From positions 11,720,501-11,784,500 of the forward strand of contig AP031353.1 of the NCBI GenBank assembly GCA_037833965.1: 64,000 bases of DNA, given 5' to 3'. The DNA is from Marchantia polymorpha subsp. ruderalis. Its lineage: Eukaryota; Streptophyta; Marchantiopsida; Marchantiales; Marchantiaceae. Both the position numbers and the translations under genes were made by a program. Shown here piece by piece: positions 23,563 through 35,981 of the stretch (position 1 is the first letter of the stretch; the number at the start of each line of letters is the position of its first letter). The notes beneath the pieces were generated by a model, which searched no databases, was not told where the DNA came from, and worked only from the letters and a program-made list of their open reading frames with translations.

Positions 23563-26500
23563 ATGAAGGTGGTACAGGTGATGATGGATCATGAATCTAT
23601 AAGTGGAGGGGCGGATGCTCCTCCTAATTTCACCTTTGCTTTCAACGATAGCAACTTTTCAGATCGTGTTCTGCGGATAGAAATTGTGGCGGCCCCTCCC
23701 GATTCTAAGTTGGACGTGGAAGGCTCCACTGCCGGAGCTGATTGGGCTAGAGTAAAAAAGCGCCGGAGAGCCGACCGCAATGGTGTCGAAGGTTCGTATA
23801 AGTATCCGTTTGTCCAGTATGCGCAGTTTCAAATTTCGGCTTGCTTCGACGATTCTGAGCATGAATTGGTTGTCTGTCGATAATGCTTTGCATCTTATCT
23901 TCAACTTCATAACGCTGTCTGCATCTCGCACTTCTTGATTTCTTGCACTCCTTGATTTTTTTCCGTTGGAGAGTCGCATCTGTACTGAGCTCGATTACAA
24001 TAAGGGGCAAACCTTGAGAAACAAGTCCTATTCTGGTGAAGTCGAGTTTTTATCTGTGTTTGAAATACGAGAGCGAGTGGGCGAATTGTGAACCTTTGAC
24101 ACTGCTTTTCTGCATGAGCATTCGACCTCAGTCAGTTCTCAGAGATGTGTTCTCTTCACCGTGTTGGTTTTGTCTTGGATTTTTTTTTTTCAAAGATAAA
24201 GGGTGGACGATAGAGGTTCCTTCTGTTGATGGTTACTGAACTCGAGTTGACCGACAAGGTTCACTCACCTTCGTAGTTAACCTTTTCTGTTATGGGATGC
24301 CTGGTGATTTTTTACATCGAACGAAGGTCTGTGCCTCAAGTCTCCGTTGACAGTTATGCTCATTGAACTATCATGGTGCCAGTGCTAGATGGCGCGTCAA
24401 TGGCTGGAATTACTACAGATGGGCAGGAAGAGCAGGTTATGATTGGCAACCTTCATGATACAGATGTAGAGGAAGATGCAGATGCAATGGTAGAAGAATT
24501 CTCTCCGCAAGCGATGCAATCAAGCCCTGGTTGTACGTACTAAACCCAGACCCTGTGACTATTTATTATGATGGGAATGTCATACCACATCGTTCACATG
24601 TGACCAGCTTCTCGCGGGGCGTGACCAACATGCCGCCACTTTTTGACATTTACACTTCTCGTATCACTGGCTCAGAAGACCCGGTGAAACAAGTTTGTGC
24701 TGCCGCAGTATCACATCCTTAATCCACAAAACCAGTAAAAGGAAATATTCAAATTTAGTTGCATTTTATTTTTGTCATCAGAGAATCTCCACTTAGGTCA
24801 ATGTTTGAAGATTTTAGATTGTCATCGCATTCGATCCTTGGGTTGATTTGAAAGTCATATCAATGTCACTGTTCCACTGTATGCAATCCTTGTGGAACAA
24901 GTGTTGCGGCATTGAAGCAATTGAGTGTAATCCGATCATCTCCTGTCTCAATGAGCGTGGACACTGAATCTTCATTGGACGAATGAAATTTTACAAGTCT
25001 GGCCTTGTGTGTCGTGTGATGCGTATTGGCACTTGGCAGTAGGCAAGGAGTGATGACGTTGGTTGTGTGCTTGCAGTGGAGGAAAACATACAAGGCCAGC
25101 ACTCTTGGAGTTCAACCACTGCTCCTGTCATAAGGACAAGGATAGTGCACATCAGCTCCGCCATTCTGGCAGCAAAGAGTCCTTTTTTTTTCAAGGTGAG
25201 GCAGTCTTACCTTAGTGCAACCATCTTCCTTCGGATCTGTTGATGAAGGGCTTTTGGATATTTTAGACATAATCTTGTTCTTACCTTATTATCTGTCTTG
25301 TTCAATATGTAGCTCTTTTCCAATGGCATGAGGGAATCAGAGCAAAGGGATGTCACTCTACGCATCAGCGCATCAGGTAAAGTCCGGTTTCAAATGCCCT
25401 ACTCGTCGAGTCATTGTCATCACTCCGTCTCATGAGTGTTCTCAGAATCAGTTACAGCATGGGTTTGGAGCTAAATGGAAGCATTTGGAAAATTTTAGTT
25501 GCCAGTTCAACCACCGGAAGAACTGATCGTCGTATAGCATCCAAAGCATAAGAAGAAAGTAGGGTGTTCATCGTGTGCTATGGTCTTACTGCTTCTTTGA
25601 AGTGTTTCTTTCGACTGTAATCTCTTCACGGAACATGAAGAGTATGTAACTGAGGTTGAAGAAGGAATTTAGCTAGTCCACAACTCGCATCTATCTCTTC
25701 GAACATCTGCAGTGATTGTAACTTTTTGCTTTCGTGTCACGGTGTGCGATTATGTGTAGCTTTCTGACATCATATGTTAATTGTGCAGAGGAGACAGCCC
25801 TGATGGACTTGCTGCAGTTCATGTACAGTGGTGAAATACAGGCTCAAAAACCGTCCACCGTATTAGATGTTCTCATGGCAGCTGATAAGTTCGAAGTGTC
25901 TGAATGTATGCGATGCTGTAGTAAACGGCTCCGAAAGCTGCCTATGACTCCAGAATGCGCCTTGCTTTACTTGGATCTGCCGTCTAGTGTCTTACTGGCC
26001 GAAGCAGTCCTACCTCTCACGGACGCAGCTCGACTATACTTGGCTTCACGATACAGAGATATTGGCAGGTGAGTTTTCAGGTTTTACTGGTCTATACGTG
26101 AACTATTAATATGATGGGTGTCTAATGTTTTGATCAAAGAATTGTTTTTGGTGCGGAAACGCTGATGGCGCTGTACATGCAAATGAGACACGATACGTCG
26201 AGCTAATCCTCTGATATGGGTCAGAGCAATGTATCCTCTTCTGTCGAGTGTTACGTTCTACTAAAGTTCATGACTTCCCTGAGACGCCTCGTTGTTAAAG
26301 TGCTGTGAGTAAGCGGTGTGTGGATGGCTCTTACCAGATTCACGGAAGAAGTAATGAATCTACCGCTCGCGGGTTTGGAGGCAGTTCTCTCAAGTGACGA
26401 CCTCCAAGTAGCGTCGGAGGATGCTGTGTATGACTTCGCATTAAAATGGGCAAGAGCACATTACAACAAATTGGACGAGCGGAGAGACATTCTTGGATGC

Positions 26501-27172
26501 AGGCTAGTGTGGCTGATTCGCTTCCCGATGATGTCAAGTAGAAAACTTCGTAAGGTTCTCACCTGCAATGATTTTGAGCACGAGCTCGCTTCCAAGCTAG
26601 TACTAGAGGCCCTATTTTTTAGAGCGGAGGCTCCTCACCGACAACGGCAGCTCGCGATGGAGGAGACGATGCACAAAAGATTCAGTGAGAGGGCCTACAA
26701 ATATAGACCGGTCAAAGTGGTGGAGTTCGACGCACCTTTTCAACAGTGCATCGTGTTCTTGGATCTCAAGTTGGAGGAATGTACAGCCCTGTGGCCTCAA
26801 CAGCGGCTATACTCACAGGCTTTTCACTTAGGTGGACAGGGATTCTTTCTATCTGCCCACTGCAACTTGGACCAGCAAGGGTCGTTTCGATGTTTTGGAC
26901 TCTTCCTAGGTATGCAAGAGAAGGGGTCTGTGAGCTTCGCCGTAGATTATGAGTTTGCTGCCCGAATGAAGCCGAATTGGGATTTTGTACCGAAGTCAAA
27001 AGGGAGCTACCTGTTCACGGGAGGAAAGGCCGTCGGTTATCGGAATCTGTTTGCTTTGACTTGGCAGCAATTTGTGTCGGAAGACAGCCCGTATTTTCAC
27101 GACGGTGTTCTGCATCTTCGAGCAGAGCTGACCATCAAACCGAAGCTCACTTCGGTGCTACAAGGTTCTTGA
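23563..27172 (+). CDS. LRB: BTB-BACK protein of the LRB/POB1 type, CUL3 E3-ligase adaptor
   Basis: Six exons (23563-23791, 24383-24532, 25077-25195, 25313-25376, 25789-26068, 26338-27172) join in frame to 558 residues, close to the about 561 of Arabidopsis POB1/LRB2. Order: conserved N-terminal [11 protein letters not shown], nuclear signal KKRRR (65-69), acidic stretch, BTB domain (about 140-245; [34 protein letters not shown]), BACK domain (about 275-375; [28 protein letters not shown]) and a conserved C-terminal beta-rich part ([26 protein letters not shown]). Arabidopsis LRBs are nuclear CUL3 adaptors that drive turnover of phytochromes and PIF3; the same role here is inferred. The ATG at 23563 is the first in frame, with another at 23581. 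The exon 1 to 2 join uses a weak acceptor (24381-24382) and is the least certain one. Downstream it converges on the fucosidase gene. Confidence 0.93.
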
Positions 27173-29006
27173 GGGGTTGTATGAGCTGGACGCCTTTTCT
27201 GGCGGAGCCGGTAACCTGCCAATCAGGCTGTTGATTTGGAGATCTGCATGGGAAAGGTGACGACAGACAGGAGGTGGGGTCATGCCGCTATATGTGACGA
27301 TATCTCATGAGGCTTTCTCCTCTGCCCTGTTTTGCCTTAATGTCCGCTGCTTCAGAGCTGCATATGTTGTGGGCCAATCCGTTGTGAGTAGCGTCTGTTG
27401 TAAGGCGATCTTGGACCAAATTGCGTCCTTAGACTTCACCGCCCTTGAATACTGGACATTTTCTACAGAGATAGTGCATTCGGCATTACTCCTGTGGCCC
27501 TCTTGGACTATTTTCGATTCTTGGATCTCCTCACTGTCCTGGGAGAGTGGACTTTTCTTCTCAAATAGTGCATCAGGCATTCAAGAGTGTTCAACTGTTG
27601 CGGCCCTTTCAGACTGGTCTGCCTAGACAATCGGCAGGCGTGGTGGCAGTTCGACCAGGTGTGGACATTTGCACTAACACAAGCTTGTACCATGTGAGCA
27701 TCTCCAAAAGTGGGTTAATGCCCATCCAGTTATGGGGTCACATGCACATTCGATTCTGGAGATGCAACACGGGGTGGAACACACAGAAACTCTGTATCTT
27801 TATTCGAAAACTGTTTACCCGTAGATAAAGGTTCGGGGCAGTGAGCAGACATTTTTCGATTGTGAGTGGCTAAGCAGCCTTTCTCTGCACGGTAAGGATA
27901 GGTATCGGGGGTTTACCAAGAAGCTGTCATAGCCTTCTCTTCTAGATCTAGCTCCGTAGTCTCATTGTACAGATAAGACTGATATGTTTCGAGATCGAGT
28001 CACTTGTCCGCACAGCTCTCAACTGACTCCCTGGGCTGTATGATTTGTCAACCGAAATTTTATGGATTTTCTATATTTTAGGTACACTATTGATTCGACA
28101 CTCGAAGGCAAGACGTAGTTGGAAGCATGTGTCTACATGTCTGCTTGTCTTGAAGATAACAGCACTTCTGGCTCCTCTTATTATAGCGCGGATGTTGTCG
28201 ACGAGGCGGTTGCCTCCGCTCTACTGTAATTTTTGAATTACTTATGCAGAGAACTTCCCTCCACATCGTCTGTGACAATGTTTTTTGTCATCGGACTATG
28301 AATTTTGCTGTTCCACGTCCAAGAGGATATTATTACTTTTTAGCAGTCGTGTTGTGTCTTTACTGACATAGCTTGTCGATGAAATGGGATGGGGTTATCA
28401 AACGAAACTTATGGACTTTACATGGAGCATTCTCTTTCTACTGACCGCAGACAGCCTAATGCAAGGTTTATGAGTATTAAGGAGAGTATTATTGTGGCAC
28501 CAAAGAAGACTTCATAATTTGGAAATTTTGGTAACAAAAGGTCTGACGTGTGCGCTGCAGGAAAGTACTGCTGTCTTATGTCGATGTTTAACACATGTCG
28601 AAACTAATTTTTAAAAACGCCGCCCGTGGAATAATCCAATGGTTTCGGTTCGAGTCCTTTCGCATACCTGGATCGAGCCTTGTCAGCTACCAACTTTCTC
28701 CGGACCCCACAAACCGTGCAGACTGCACTTGTAACTGGTGCGGCTGTGATTGCGCCGACCAGAATGACGATCCGCAGCTGAATGCTCAAAGGCTCTAGGC
28801 AGTAGCGAAAGTACAGAGTGCAGCTGGCTCAACCGATTGCATCAGATGCGGTTTCTATATATACTATATGCTAACCTGACGACAGGCAGCATCTATGGGC
28901 AAGATGTCGTTGTGTTCCACGCGTTGCAGATTTGTCTGATTGAAGAAGCGAGCCGTGGTGATGGTTTCTGAGAACAGCAGTCACAGCTCAAGCTTCACTG
29001 GAAGCT
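27173..29006. other. Convergent intergenic region (BTB and fucosidase 3' ends)
   Basis: This presumably holds both 3' UTRs. Short open frames on both strands show no family resemblance. I see no RNA gene or clear repeat. A small direct repeat of AAGCTTCACTGG lies at the fucosidase stop (about 28992-29015). Confidence 0.55.
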
Positions 29007-31111
29007 TCACTGGAAGGTACCAGACGAGAGATTCTGGCCAGGGCGGATGAGCGCTTCTCTGGACCAGGAGTCCAGGTACAAGCCCACAGAGGCAATGATG
29101 GGTGGACCCCGAGCCTCCTCGAAGACAACTCGAACTCTTCGAGTCTGCGAAACTCTGAATCGATCCAGTTTCTTGTAGCCGATTGTAGTCCCGTGGCACA
29201 CTGCGTCCCACCCTCCTTTGGCTCGATCATTGTTCCCTTCCACCCACACCAGTACACTGTACTTGGAGACCCTCTGGCCGAAGGCCACGGCCTCCTGCAG
29301 CTTCAGCACATTGAACTGGATCTGATCCTCGAATTCCAGGCTCAAGAATGCCGAGCTATGGCCCTCGTCAGCCGCCCAGTACGTGGAAGGATCGTCGTCC
29401 AGGACGTGGCTCGGTGAGAAGGGAGAGCTTCGAGCAGGGCCTCCTCGAGTGCTGCTGGCCAGGACCTGGACGGCAGCTGCTGCCCTGCTGACTGCGAAGA
29501 TGTCGTCCAGAGCTGATCTGAAGTCGATCAGAGTTCGCAAGTCCTCCGCTGCGACGAGACCCGAGGAGTTGGGCGGCACATTCAGCAGGAGGACGCAGTT
29601 TCTGCCCGTGGACTTGTAGTAGATGTCGAGCAGAGTTTCCACAGGCCATGGGCTCTCATTCGCGTGCCAGAACCAGCCGGGTCTGATCGACACATCGCAC
29701 TCCGCCGGCAGCCAGTCCGTGCCGCGCGGGTCTCCCGAATTCAAGTATCTGCACACACGCATTCATTCAGCCATTCAGCCAGTCACGAGATTTGCGAGTT
29801 GCAAGTGGCCCTGGAAACCCGCATGCCAGCCAGAGCCTTGGAGATTGCTCCTCAGAACCCGCAGCAGACAAGCTCACCGCAACAACTGCACTGCACTGCA
29901 ATGCAAGGTTTCGCATCGATTGAATTCCCCCCACTCTTTCCGCTGACGACGAGCTCGAGAATTTCCATCTCCTCGTCGGCCTCGGGAGCCCCCGCTCCCT
30001 CTGCTCTGTCATCGGCAGTGCTAGAGGCTCTGCTGATGAGGCGCCAGGGCTTAGAATTACGAGCCCCAATGGCAGCGGCCGCAAGCGCAGAGGAGCACTT
30101 TTCGGAGCTCGGGGGAAGAGAAGAAGGAAGGAAGGGAGGGGGTTGGGGTTGGGGCAGGGGACTCACCCGAGAACATCCCCCGACTGACCGATGTGCAGAG
30201 CGGAGGCGTTGATCATGGACCAGCAGGTCGGGCCGGCCTCGCCCCACTCGTTGCCCACCCACCGAATGTCAGGCCCTGCGTCGGAGAAGATGTTAGCCCC
30301 CGGCTGCAGCTGGTGGATCAGCGCGTGCCACTCCGTGTACATGTACGACATGTTCTTCGCGTCTTCGCCTTTAGCCCCGTCCAGCCACACCTCCGCGATC
30401 GGCCCATACCTGCCACCACGCCACCCAACCCCCGTAACAGTCAGAAGCACTGAGCGCATTCATCCCAACCACGACTGCCAGAGTTTCAATACTGAACGAC
30501 CGACTTCGTGGCGCCCTGCGCTACCGGGGTGGGTGGCTGGCGCCCTACCCGGTGAGTAGCTCGCGAAGCTGCGCCATGTAATGCTCGTTGTAAGCGACCG
30601 TGTCGCCGTAGGTTTCCTCGTGACGGTCCCAAGGAGAGAGGTAGACCCCGACGTCGAGCTCAGCGTCTCTGGCGGCCGTGACGAAGTCGCGGAAGACGTC
30701 GCCCGCGCCGTTGCGCCAGGGGCTGCGGCGCACCGAGTAGTCGGAGTAGCGCGTGGGCCAGAGGCAGAAGCCGTCGTGGTGCTTGACGGTGAGCATGACG
30801 AGCTCGAAGCCCGCGAGCTTGGCCGCGCGCATCCACTGGCGCGCGTCCAGGCGCGCCGGGTCGAAGGTCGCGGGATCGGCCCGCCCGTCGCCCCACTCCG
30901 AGTCCGTGAACGTGTTCATGCCGAAGTGGAAGAAGAGCACCATCTCGCGCTGCTGGAAGCGCAGCTGCGACGCCGAGGGCATGGGCGCAATCGGCAGTGG
31001 CGGCGTCGGATACGTCGTCGCGCTCCACGCCGTTCCCGTTCCTGCCAGCACCGTCGCGCTCCACCACAACCACATCCACATCCTCATCCTCGCGCCCTCC
31101 GGTTTCCCCAT
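29007..31111 (-). CDS. FUC1: Secreted alpha-L-fucosidase, glycoside hydrolase family 29
   Basis: Three exons on the minus strand (30549-31111, 30167-30409, 29007-29748) join in frame to 515 residues, near the about 506 of Arabidopsis FUC1. Order: signal peptide about 1-30 with a Trp-rich core, GH29 barrel with FFHFGMNTF, VKHHDGFCLWPTRYSDYSV, EVWLDGAKG (aspartate 198 of LDG is the expected nucleophile), HQLQP, IFSDAGPD, AECDVSIRPGWFWH and LLNVPPNSSG, then a C-terminal F5/8-type (discoidin-like) domain about 400-515. It removes alpha-linked fucose from glycans in the secretory route or wall; FUC1 of Arabidopsis prefers alpha-1,3/1,4 links on N-glycans. The start at 31111 is the first ATG in frame and is followed at once by the signal peptide. 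Exon 1 is very GC-rich, which creates long antisense open frames that I do not consider genes. Confidence 0.95.
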
Positions 31112-31321
31112 CGCCCGTCCCCTGCCCTCGCGCTGCTGCAGATTAGGGGTCCAGGCCGTCGCCCTCAACGGTCACCAGCGTCGCCTGCTTTGCGCTGCGT
31201 TGCGCTGCGTGGGCAGTCACGGATCTGAAGCTTCTGACGCCAGTCTCGACCTCCATCCCCTGGGCACCGGAGCGGCGGGTCTCCGGCATTGATCCTCCAT
31301 TCGGATCAGGACAGGTGGACG
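31112..31321 (-). promoter_or_regulatory. Leader/promoter of the fucosidase gene
   Basis: A short GC-rich segment between the fucosidase start and the first F-box pseudogene. It has a TTGCGCTGCG repeat near 31190-31210. It must hold the 5' UTR and, with the pseudogene beyond, any promoter. Confidence 0.4.
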
Positions 31322-32798
31322 GATTTAGCAAGCCGATGCTTACGAAAATCCGTGAATCCGACAGTGCGGCAGTCCTATCGCTTTCTTTAAGCGATTCCCA
31401 TTCTCCACTTGATGCCAGCATACTTGCGGTGCTCAAGAAGATCCAAACGTGTCGACATTTTCTCGATTTGTCTGAGAGTCTGAGTCAGTTCCACAGTCAG
31501 TGCATGGATTACACGACAATGAGGAAAACAGTGGCTGTTCGACTGGGCCCAGATGATTCACTTCCCATTGTGACGGAGTGGATGAATTCATGCAAAAATC
31601 TGCTTCTCCTGGAGGGCACACGTCTGATCCAACAGTCAATAATCTGGAATTCATGGATTAATCATGAAATTCAGTTCCATATCTTGATTACATGTCTGCG
31701 GATTAAACAGTCCAGATCAGAGCACAGTTGGCTGTTTGGCTCCTGACTGGCTTTCAGCCACACTTCTCCGAACATGAAGCTCTCGAGTGGATAGTGACCA
31801 GCATATCTAGAGTCATGCCGTCCACCGGGAAAGCCCAGAGTTCATGATTCTTGGATGGGATTGAGATTGGTCAACACGTACACACAATCGTTGTTGGAGG
31901 AACAGATACACCATGTCCTGCATCACGTACTGCGTGAGAGGTACACGCTGAGTACTAGCAATCTACCAACTCTCACGACTCGGGTCATTGTGTGTGAAAA
32001 CCATCGGGGCATGAACCGATGATTCTCATCCACAGCCGACACTCGTCCCACTTCCCACTTCCTTGTGGTTTCCTCGTGCTAATAATGCTAATAAGTCCAG
32101 ATTGCTCTTCCCGTCCCGAGCGGATCTGTATCCAGAGAGTTCAGCGCCGTTCGGAATAATTTGCATTTGATGACAAAGACTGGTACGTCGTATATGAGAT
32201 GATGGTCGTAGATAGATATGTAAAAGCACGAAGATTCTCAAATTCTCAGATTCGTTGCTCATCAGCTGCTGCATCGGTTCCCTCGTGCCATAATCTGCTC
32301 CGATTCTCTCTCGGCTATGGGAGCTTTTCGCTGACTCCAGTCCAGTGACAAGGTCCCCCACGTGGACGGACACCACTTATTTCCGCAGCTTGCAAATATT
32401 AGATCCTTCGATTGTTGTAAGCTGGAATGCCGCAAATTCATGGCAGCTGACAGGTCTCCGACGTGAAATGAGAACCCCAATTTCGCAAGCATCGTGGAAG
32501 CCCATGCAGACTTGGACACGAAGCAGTTCCTGGCATCTGCGAACTAGAGGCTCTCGGACCTGGCATTGCAGGATCTGAACAACTTCAGTGGCGGAGAGGG
32601 ACCGAGATGAATGACGGCATGTTGTCATTCAAGCGGCAGCAGAATTGAGATTTCTCCTGCGTCTGCTGCAATCTTCGAGCAGCTGGTTGCCATCCTCGTA
32701 TTCATCATCATCCTCCGTTTCCAGGCTCAACTCATTCCCCATATCTGCAACAGAAGTCGCAGGTTGTGAGCAGCAACGCGCGGCAATTGAACTCCGAC
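31322..32798 (-). pseudogene. F-box-protein pseudogene, tandem unit 1
   Basis: Minus-strand remnant related to the intact F-box gene at 41956-43335. Aligned pieces in order: TSVADMGNEL (for VSLADMERKR) near 32740, then MGFHDACEIGV (for MGFHKASGTWV), TTIEGSNICKLRK (for ITIEGSVLCKVEK, about 32380-32420), HVGDLVTG (for HVVDLITG) and LRIFVLLH (for FRIFMLFH, about 32230), each in changing frames with stops between. The F-box helix region LPIEMVEKIF is not found, so it was probably deleted. The unit (about 1477 bp) is duplicated head to tail as the next pseudogene. Confidence 0.8.
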
Positions 32799-34174
32799 GA
32801 TTTAGCAAGTCGATGCGTACGAAAATCCGTGAATCCGACAATGCGGCAGTCCTCTCGCTTTCTTTAAGCGATTCCCATTCTCCACTTGATGCCAGAGAAC
32901 TTGCGGTGCTCAAGAAGATCCAAACGTGACGACATTTTCTCGATTTGTCTGAGAGTCTGAGTCAATTCCACAGTCTAGTGCATGGATTACACGACACATG
33001 AGATGAGGAAAACAGTGGCTGTTCGACTGGGCCCAGATGATTCACTCCCATCGTAACGGAGTGGATGGATTCAAGTGAGGCATTCCATGCAAAAATCTGC
33101 TTATCCTGGAGGGCACACGTCTGATCCAACAGTCAACAATCTGGATTTCATGGTATAACATGGAATTCAGTTCAATATCTTGATTACATGTCTGCAGTCT
33201 AAACTGTCCAGAGCAGAGCACAGTTGGCTGTTTGGCTCCCGACTGACTTTCAGCCACACTTCATTGAACATCAAGCTCGAGTGGTTAGTGACCAGCTTAT
33301 TTAGAGTCATGCCGTCCACCGGGAAGGCCCAGAGTTCATGATTCTTGGATGGGATTGAGATTGGTCGACACGTACACACAATCGTTGTTGGAGGAACAGG
33401 TACACCATGTCCTGCATCACGTACTGCGTGAGAGGTACACGCTGAGTACTAGCAATCTACCACCGCTCACGACCATCGGGGCATGAACTTTTCATGATTC
33501 TCATGATTCTCATCCACAGCCGACACTCGTCCCACTTCCCACTTCCTTGTGGTTTCGTTCGTGCTAATAATGCTAATAAGTCCAGATTGCTCTCCTCGTC
33601 CCGAGCGGATCTGTTTCCAGAGAGTCCAGCGCCGTTCGGAATAATTTGCACTCGATGACAAAGACTGGTACGTCGTTTATGAGATGACGGTCGTAGATAC
33701 ATATGTAAAAGCACGAAGATTCTCAAATTCTCAGATTCGTTGCTCATCAGCAGCTGCATCGGTTCCCTGCTGCCATAATCTGCTACGATTCTCTCTCGGC
33801 AATGGGAGCTTTTCGCTGACTCCAGTGACAAGGTCCCCCACGTGGACGGACACCACTTCTTTCCGCAGCTTGCAAATATTAGATCCTTCGATTGTTGTAC
33901 GCTGGAATGCCGCAAATTCATGGCAGCTGACAGGTCTCCGACGTGAAATGAGAACTCCAATTTCGCAAGCATCGTGGAAGCCCATGCAGACTTGGACACG
34001 AAGCAGTTCCTGGCATCTGCGAACTAGAGGCTCTCGGACCTGGCATTGCAGGATCTGAACAACCTCAGCGGAGGATCAACGAGATGAATGACGGCATGTT
34101 GTCATTCAAGCGGCGGCAGAATTGAGATTTCTCCTGCCTCTGCCGCAGTCTTCGAGCAGCTAGCTGGTCGCCAT

Positions 34175-35138
34175 AGGGCTCCGATCGGGTCGGGTTTGAC
34201 CTTCAACCCGAAAATCAGGGTCGGGTTCGGGTCGAATCCGGAAACTGAGAGTGAGAAGAATCAAAACTGCTGTCCCACATTGAGTTTTGTGGTAGAAGCG
34301 CTCTGAGCAGCAGGCAGGTCAGCAACCGATTGACTGATTGATCAGAGGCCATGGGCTGCGCTCGTTTGAGAATTCGACGCTTGCCAGGCGCAGCTCGATC
34401 GATCGATGTCGACGCAGCCAGAGCCCTCGATCGGTGCGTGCGTGCGTGCGTGCATGACTATCCGGAGCAATCGACAACGGCGCCATAGCCCGCGACCTCG
34501 CTCGGAGCCCAGCTGCGAATTCGATCCGAGGTCGATTCGAAAGCGTCGGCTTCCGATGGCCAGCACCGGCTCATCGATTTGCGTGCACAGTTCGAACTCG
34601 AACGGATGCGAATGTTGAGTATCGGTTCTCTCTGCGCGCATATCATGGCCGTCGAGCTTGCAGGAGGAGGGGCTGGCACCATCTTCGCTCGGAGCATCAC
34701 AGCAGGCACGGGTCGCGTCCCACGATCTCGTGGTCGGGGACTCTGCACCCTCCACCCACTGCATCAAGACCCGTCTTGAACCTGCCCGAAGATGATGATT
34801 GCGATGGCTCATGTGTTCGACGACTGCTTCGAAGCATGGAAAGCAGAGGAGCTGGTCAAGTTCATGCACCTGTTCCTCGTCGTCCAAGAGGAGGCAGCGA
34901 GTTCGGACAACACCGATCGAGAAATTCCACGGGTTACAAATCGGTGGAGAGTAAAAACTTTCTTCGAAATATATTCGAAGAAAAACCTCGAGAAGAGTAT
35001 CCTGATGAAACAGCTGTTATCTCAATATACGAAATTCTTCGTATATTGAGATAGATGGAAAAGTAGATGGGAAAAAAATCATCGAAGCTTTACCCTCTAC
35101 CCGAATCCGGACCGGACCCGATCCGACCCGAACCCGAT
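34175..35138. mobile_element. 964-bp insertion with GGGTCGGGT-rich ends
   Basis: The limits come from comparing the two F-box units: unit 1 reads GTTGCCATCCTCGTATTC without a break, whereas unit 2 has GTCGCCAT, then 964 bp, then CCTCGTATTC. The left end carries GATCGGGTCGGGTTTGACC and GGGTCGGGTTCGGGTCG; the right end carries the inverse, GACCCGATCCGACCCGAACC. Such subterminal wording in inverted orientation suggests a non-autonomous DNA transposon (perhaps hAT-like). Only an AT dinucleotide might be a target duplication. The interior has no transposase. It has a CGTG microsatellite (about 34435), an unrecognised open frame (34792-35049, plus strand) and two hairpins near its right end. Confidence 0.65.
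35018..35053. repeat. 16-bp-arm hairpin inside the insertion
   Basis: TATCTCAATATACGAA (35018-35033) and its exact complement (35038-35053) flank the loop ATTC. A second hairpin with 10-bp arms (TTTCTTCGAA, 34959-34968) lies just to its left. Confidence 0.9.
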
Positions 35139-35224
35139 CCTCGTATTCATCATCCTCCGTTTCCAGGCTCAACTCATTCCCCATGTCTGCAACAGAAGTC
35201 GCAGGTTGTGAGCAATTGAACTCC

Positions 35225-35981
35225 TCTGGGGTCCTCGAATTTAGACTGCAATTCGATCTCGATGACTCGATGCGAAGATCCAAGGTCGGAGGAATGTGTA
35301 CAAACAGACGATCTCGATGTTGCAGCATGTTGGCGCAACTCAAAATCCTTGGTCATGGTGATCAGCCGAAAGCCTTGGGGATAGAATCTACGAAGAGGTC
35401 GGTCGAGCAGTGAGTGCACCACATGCTCGAGCGGAACAGAAGGCCCACTCAGTCAGACCGACGGAAAGGTCAGAGCGATCTCGTTGTGGACAGTGCTCTC
35501 CCTCTCTCTCTCTCTGCTGCGGAAGCCAATGAATCGACAGATCGAGTCTTAGAGCAGAACAGTCGACGACTTGATGGGAGCTGGAGACCTGGACGCTTTC
35601 CAGTGAAGATCGATCAGAGATCTTCTGCAACGGGATCCGCATGCTCCCCTGGCTTCAGGGTCTCGAGAGTCCCTGCGATCCGCAGACTCCGTGCCGAGAT
35701 TTCAGGTCCACCTTCTCTTCCTCCGCAAGTGGAAGAATTCAGTCTCCCATCGCCCCGCAGCCACAGGATTTTACGACAGGAGTTTCGCACTTCCAGAATC
35801 TCCTGCACTTCACAATTCACACTTCTCCCGCCGCCTCCCTCCGCATACGACGCCGCACTCCACTCGCTCGACTGAGTCCGCGGAGTCGCAAAGAGGAAGG
35901 TGGAAGGTGGGCTCCTGAGAACTTTTGGAGCTCGTTTTCTCAGCTTCGAGGAATCGAGAAATGGGCAAGAGAACGATATGC
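35225..35981. other. Intergenic, no gene seen
   Basis: Moderately GC-rich with a CT microsatellite near 35500-35518. Overlapping short open frames on both strands have no family match. Confidence 0.5.

Larger units (their letters stand above)
32799..35224 (-). pseudogene. F-box-protein pseudogene, tandem unit 2, split by insertion
   Basis: A second head-to-tail copy of the 1477-bp unit. It starts with the same GATTTAGCAAG boundary (32799 against 31322) and ends with CAATTGAACTCC (35224). It keeps a longer run in one frame: MGFHDACEIGV, TTIEGSNICKLRK, VVSVHVGDLVTGVSEKLP (about 33985-33850), then breaks. Its N-terminal piece (TSVADMGNEL, about 35200) is separated from the rest by 964 bp of foreign DNA at 34175-35138. 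The copies differ by scattered substitutions and small indels, so the duplication came after or during decay. Confidence 0.8.

Noticed and set aside
30581..31292. Plus-strand frames of 179-215 codons
   Set aside because: They are antisense to the first fucosidase exon, which has full family homology; high GC removes stops.
34342..34887. 181-codon minus frame in the 964-bp insertion as a captured gene
   Set aside because: It opens at TTG, has a biased composition and matches no family; a plus-strand frame overlaps it equally well.
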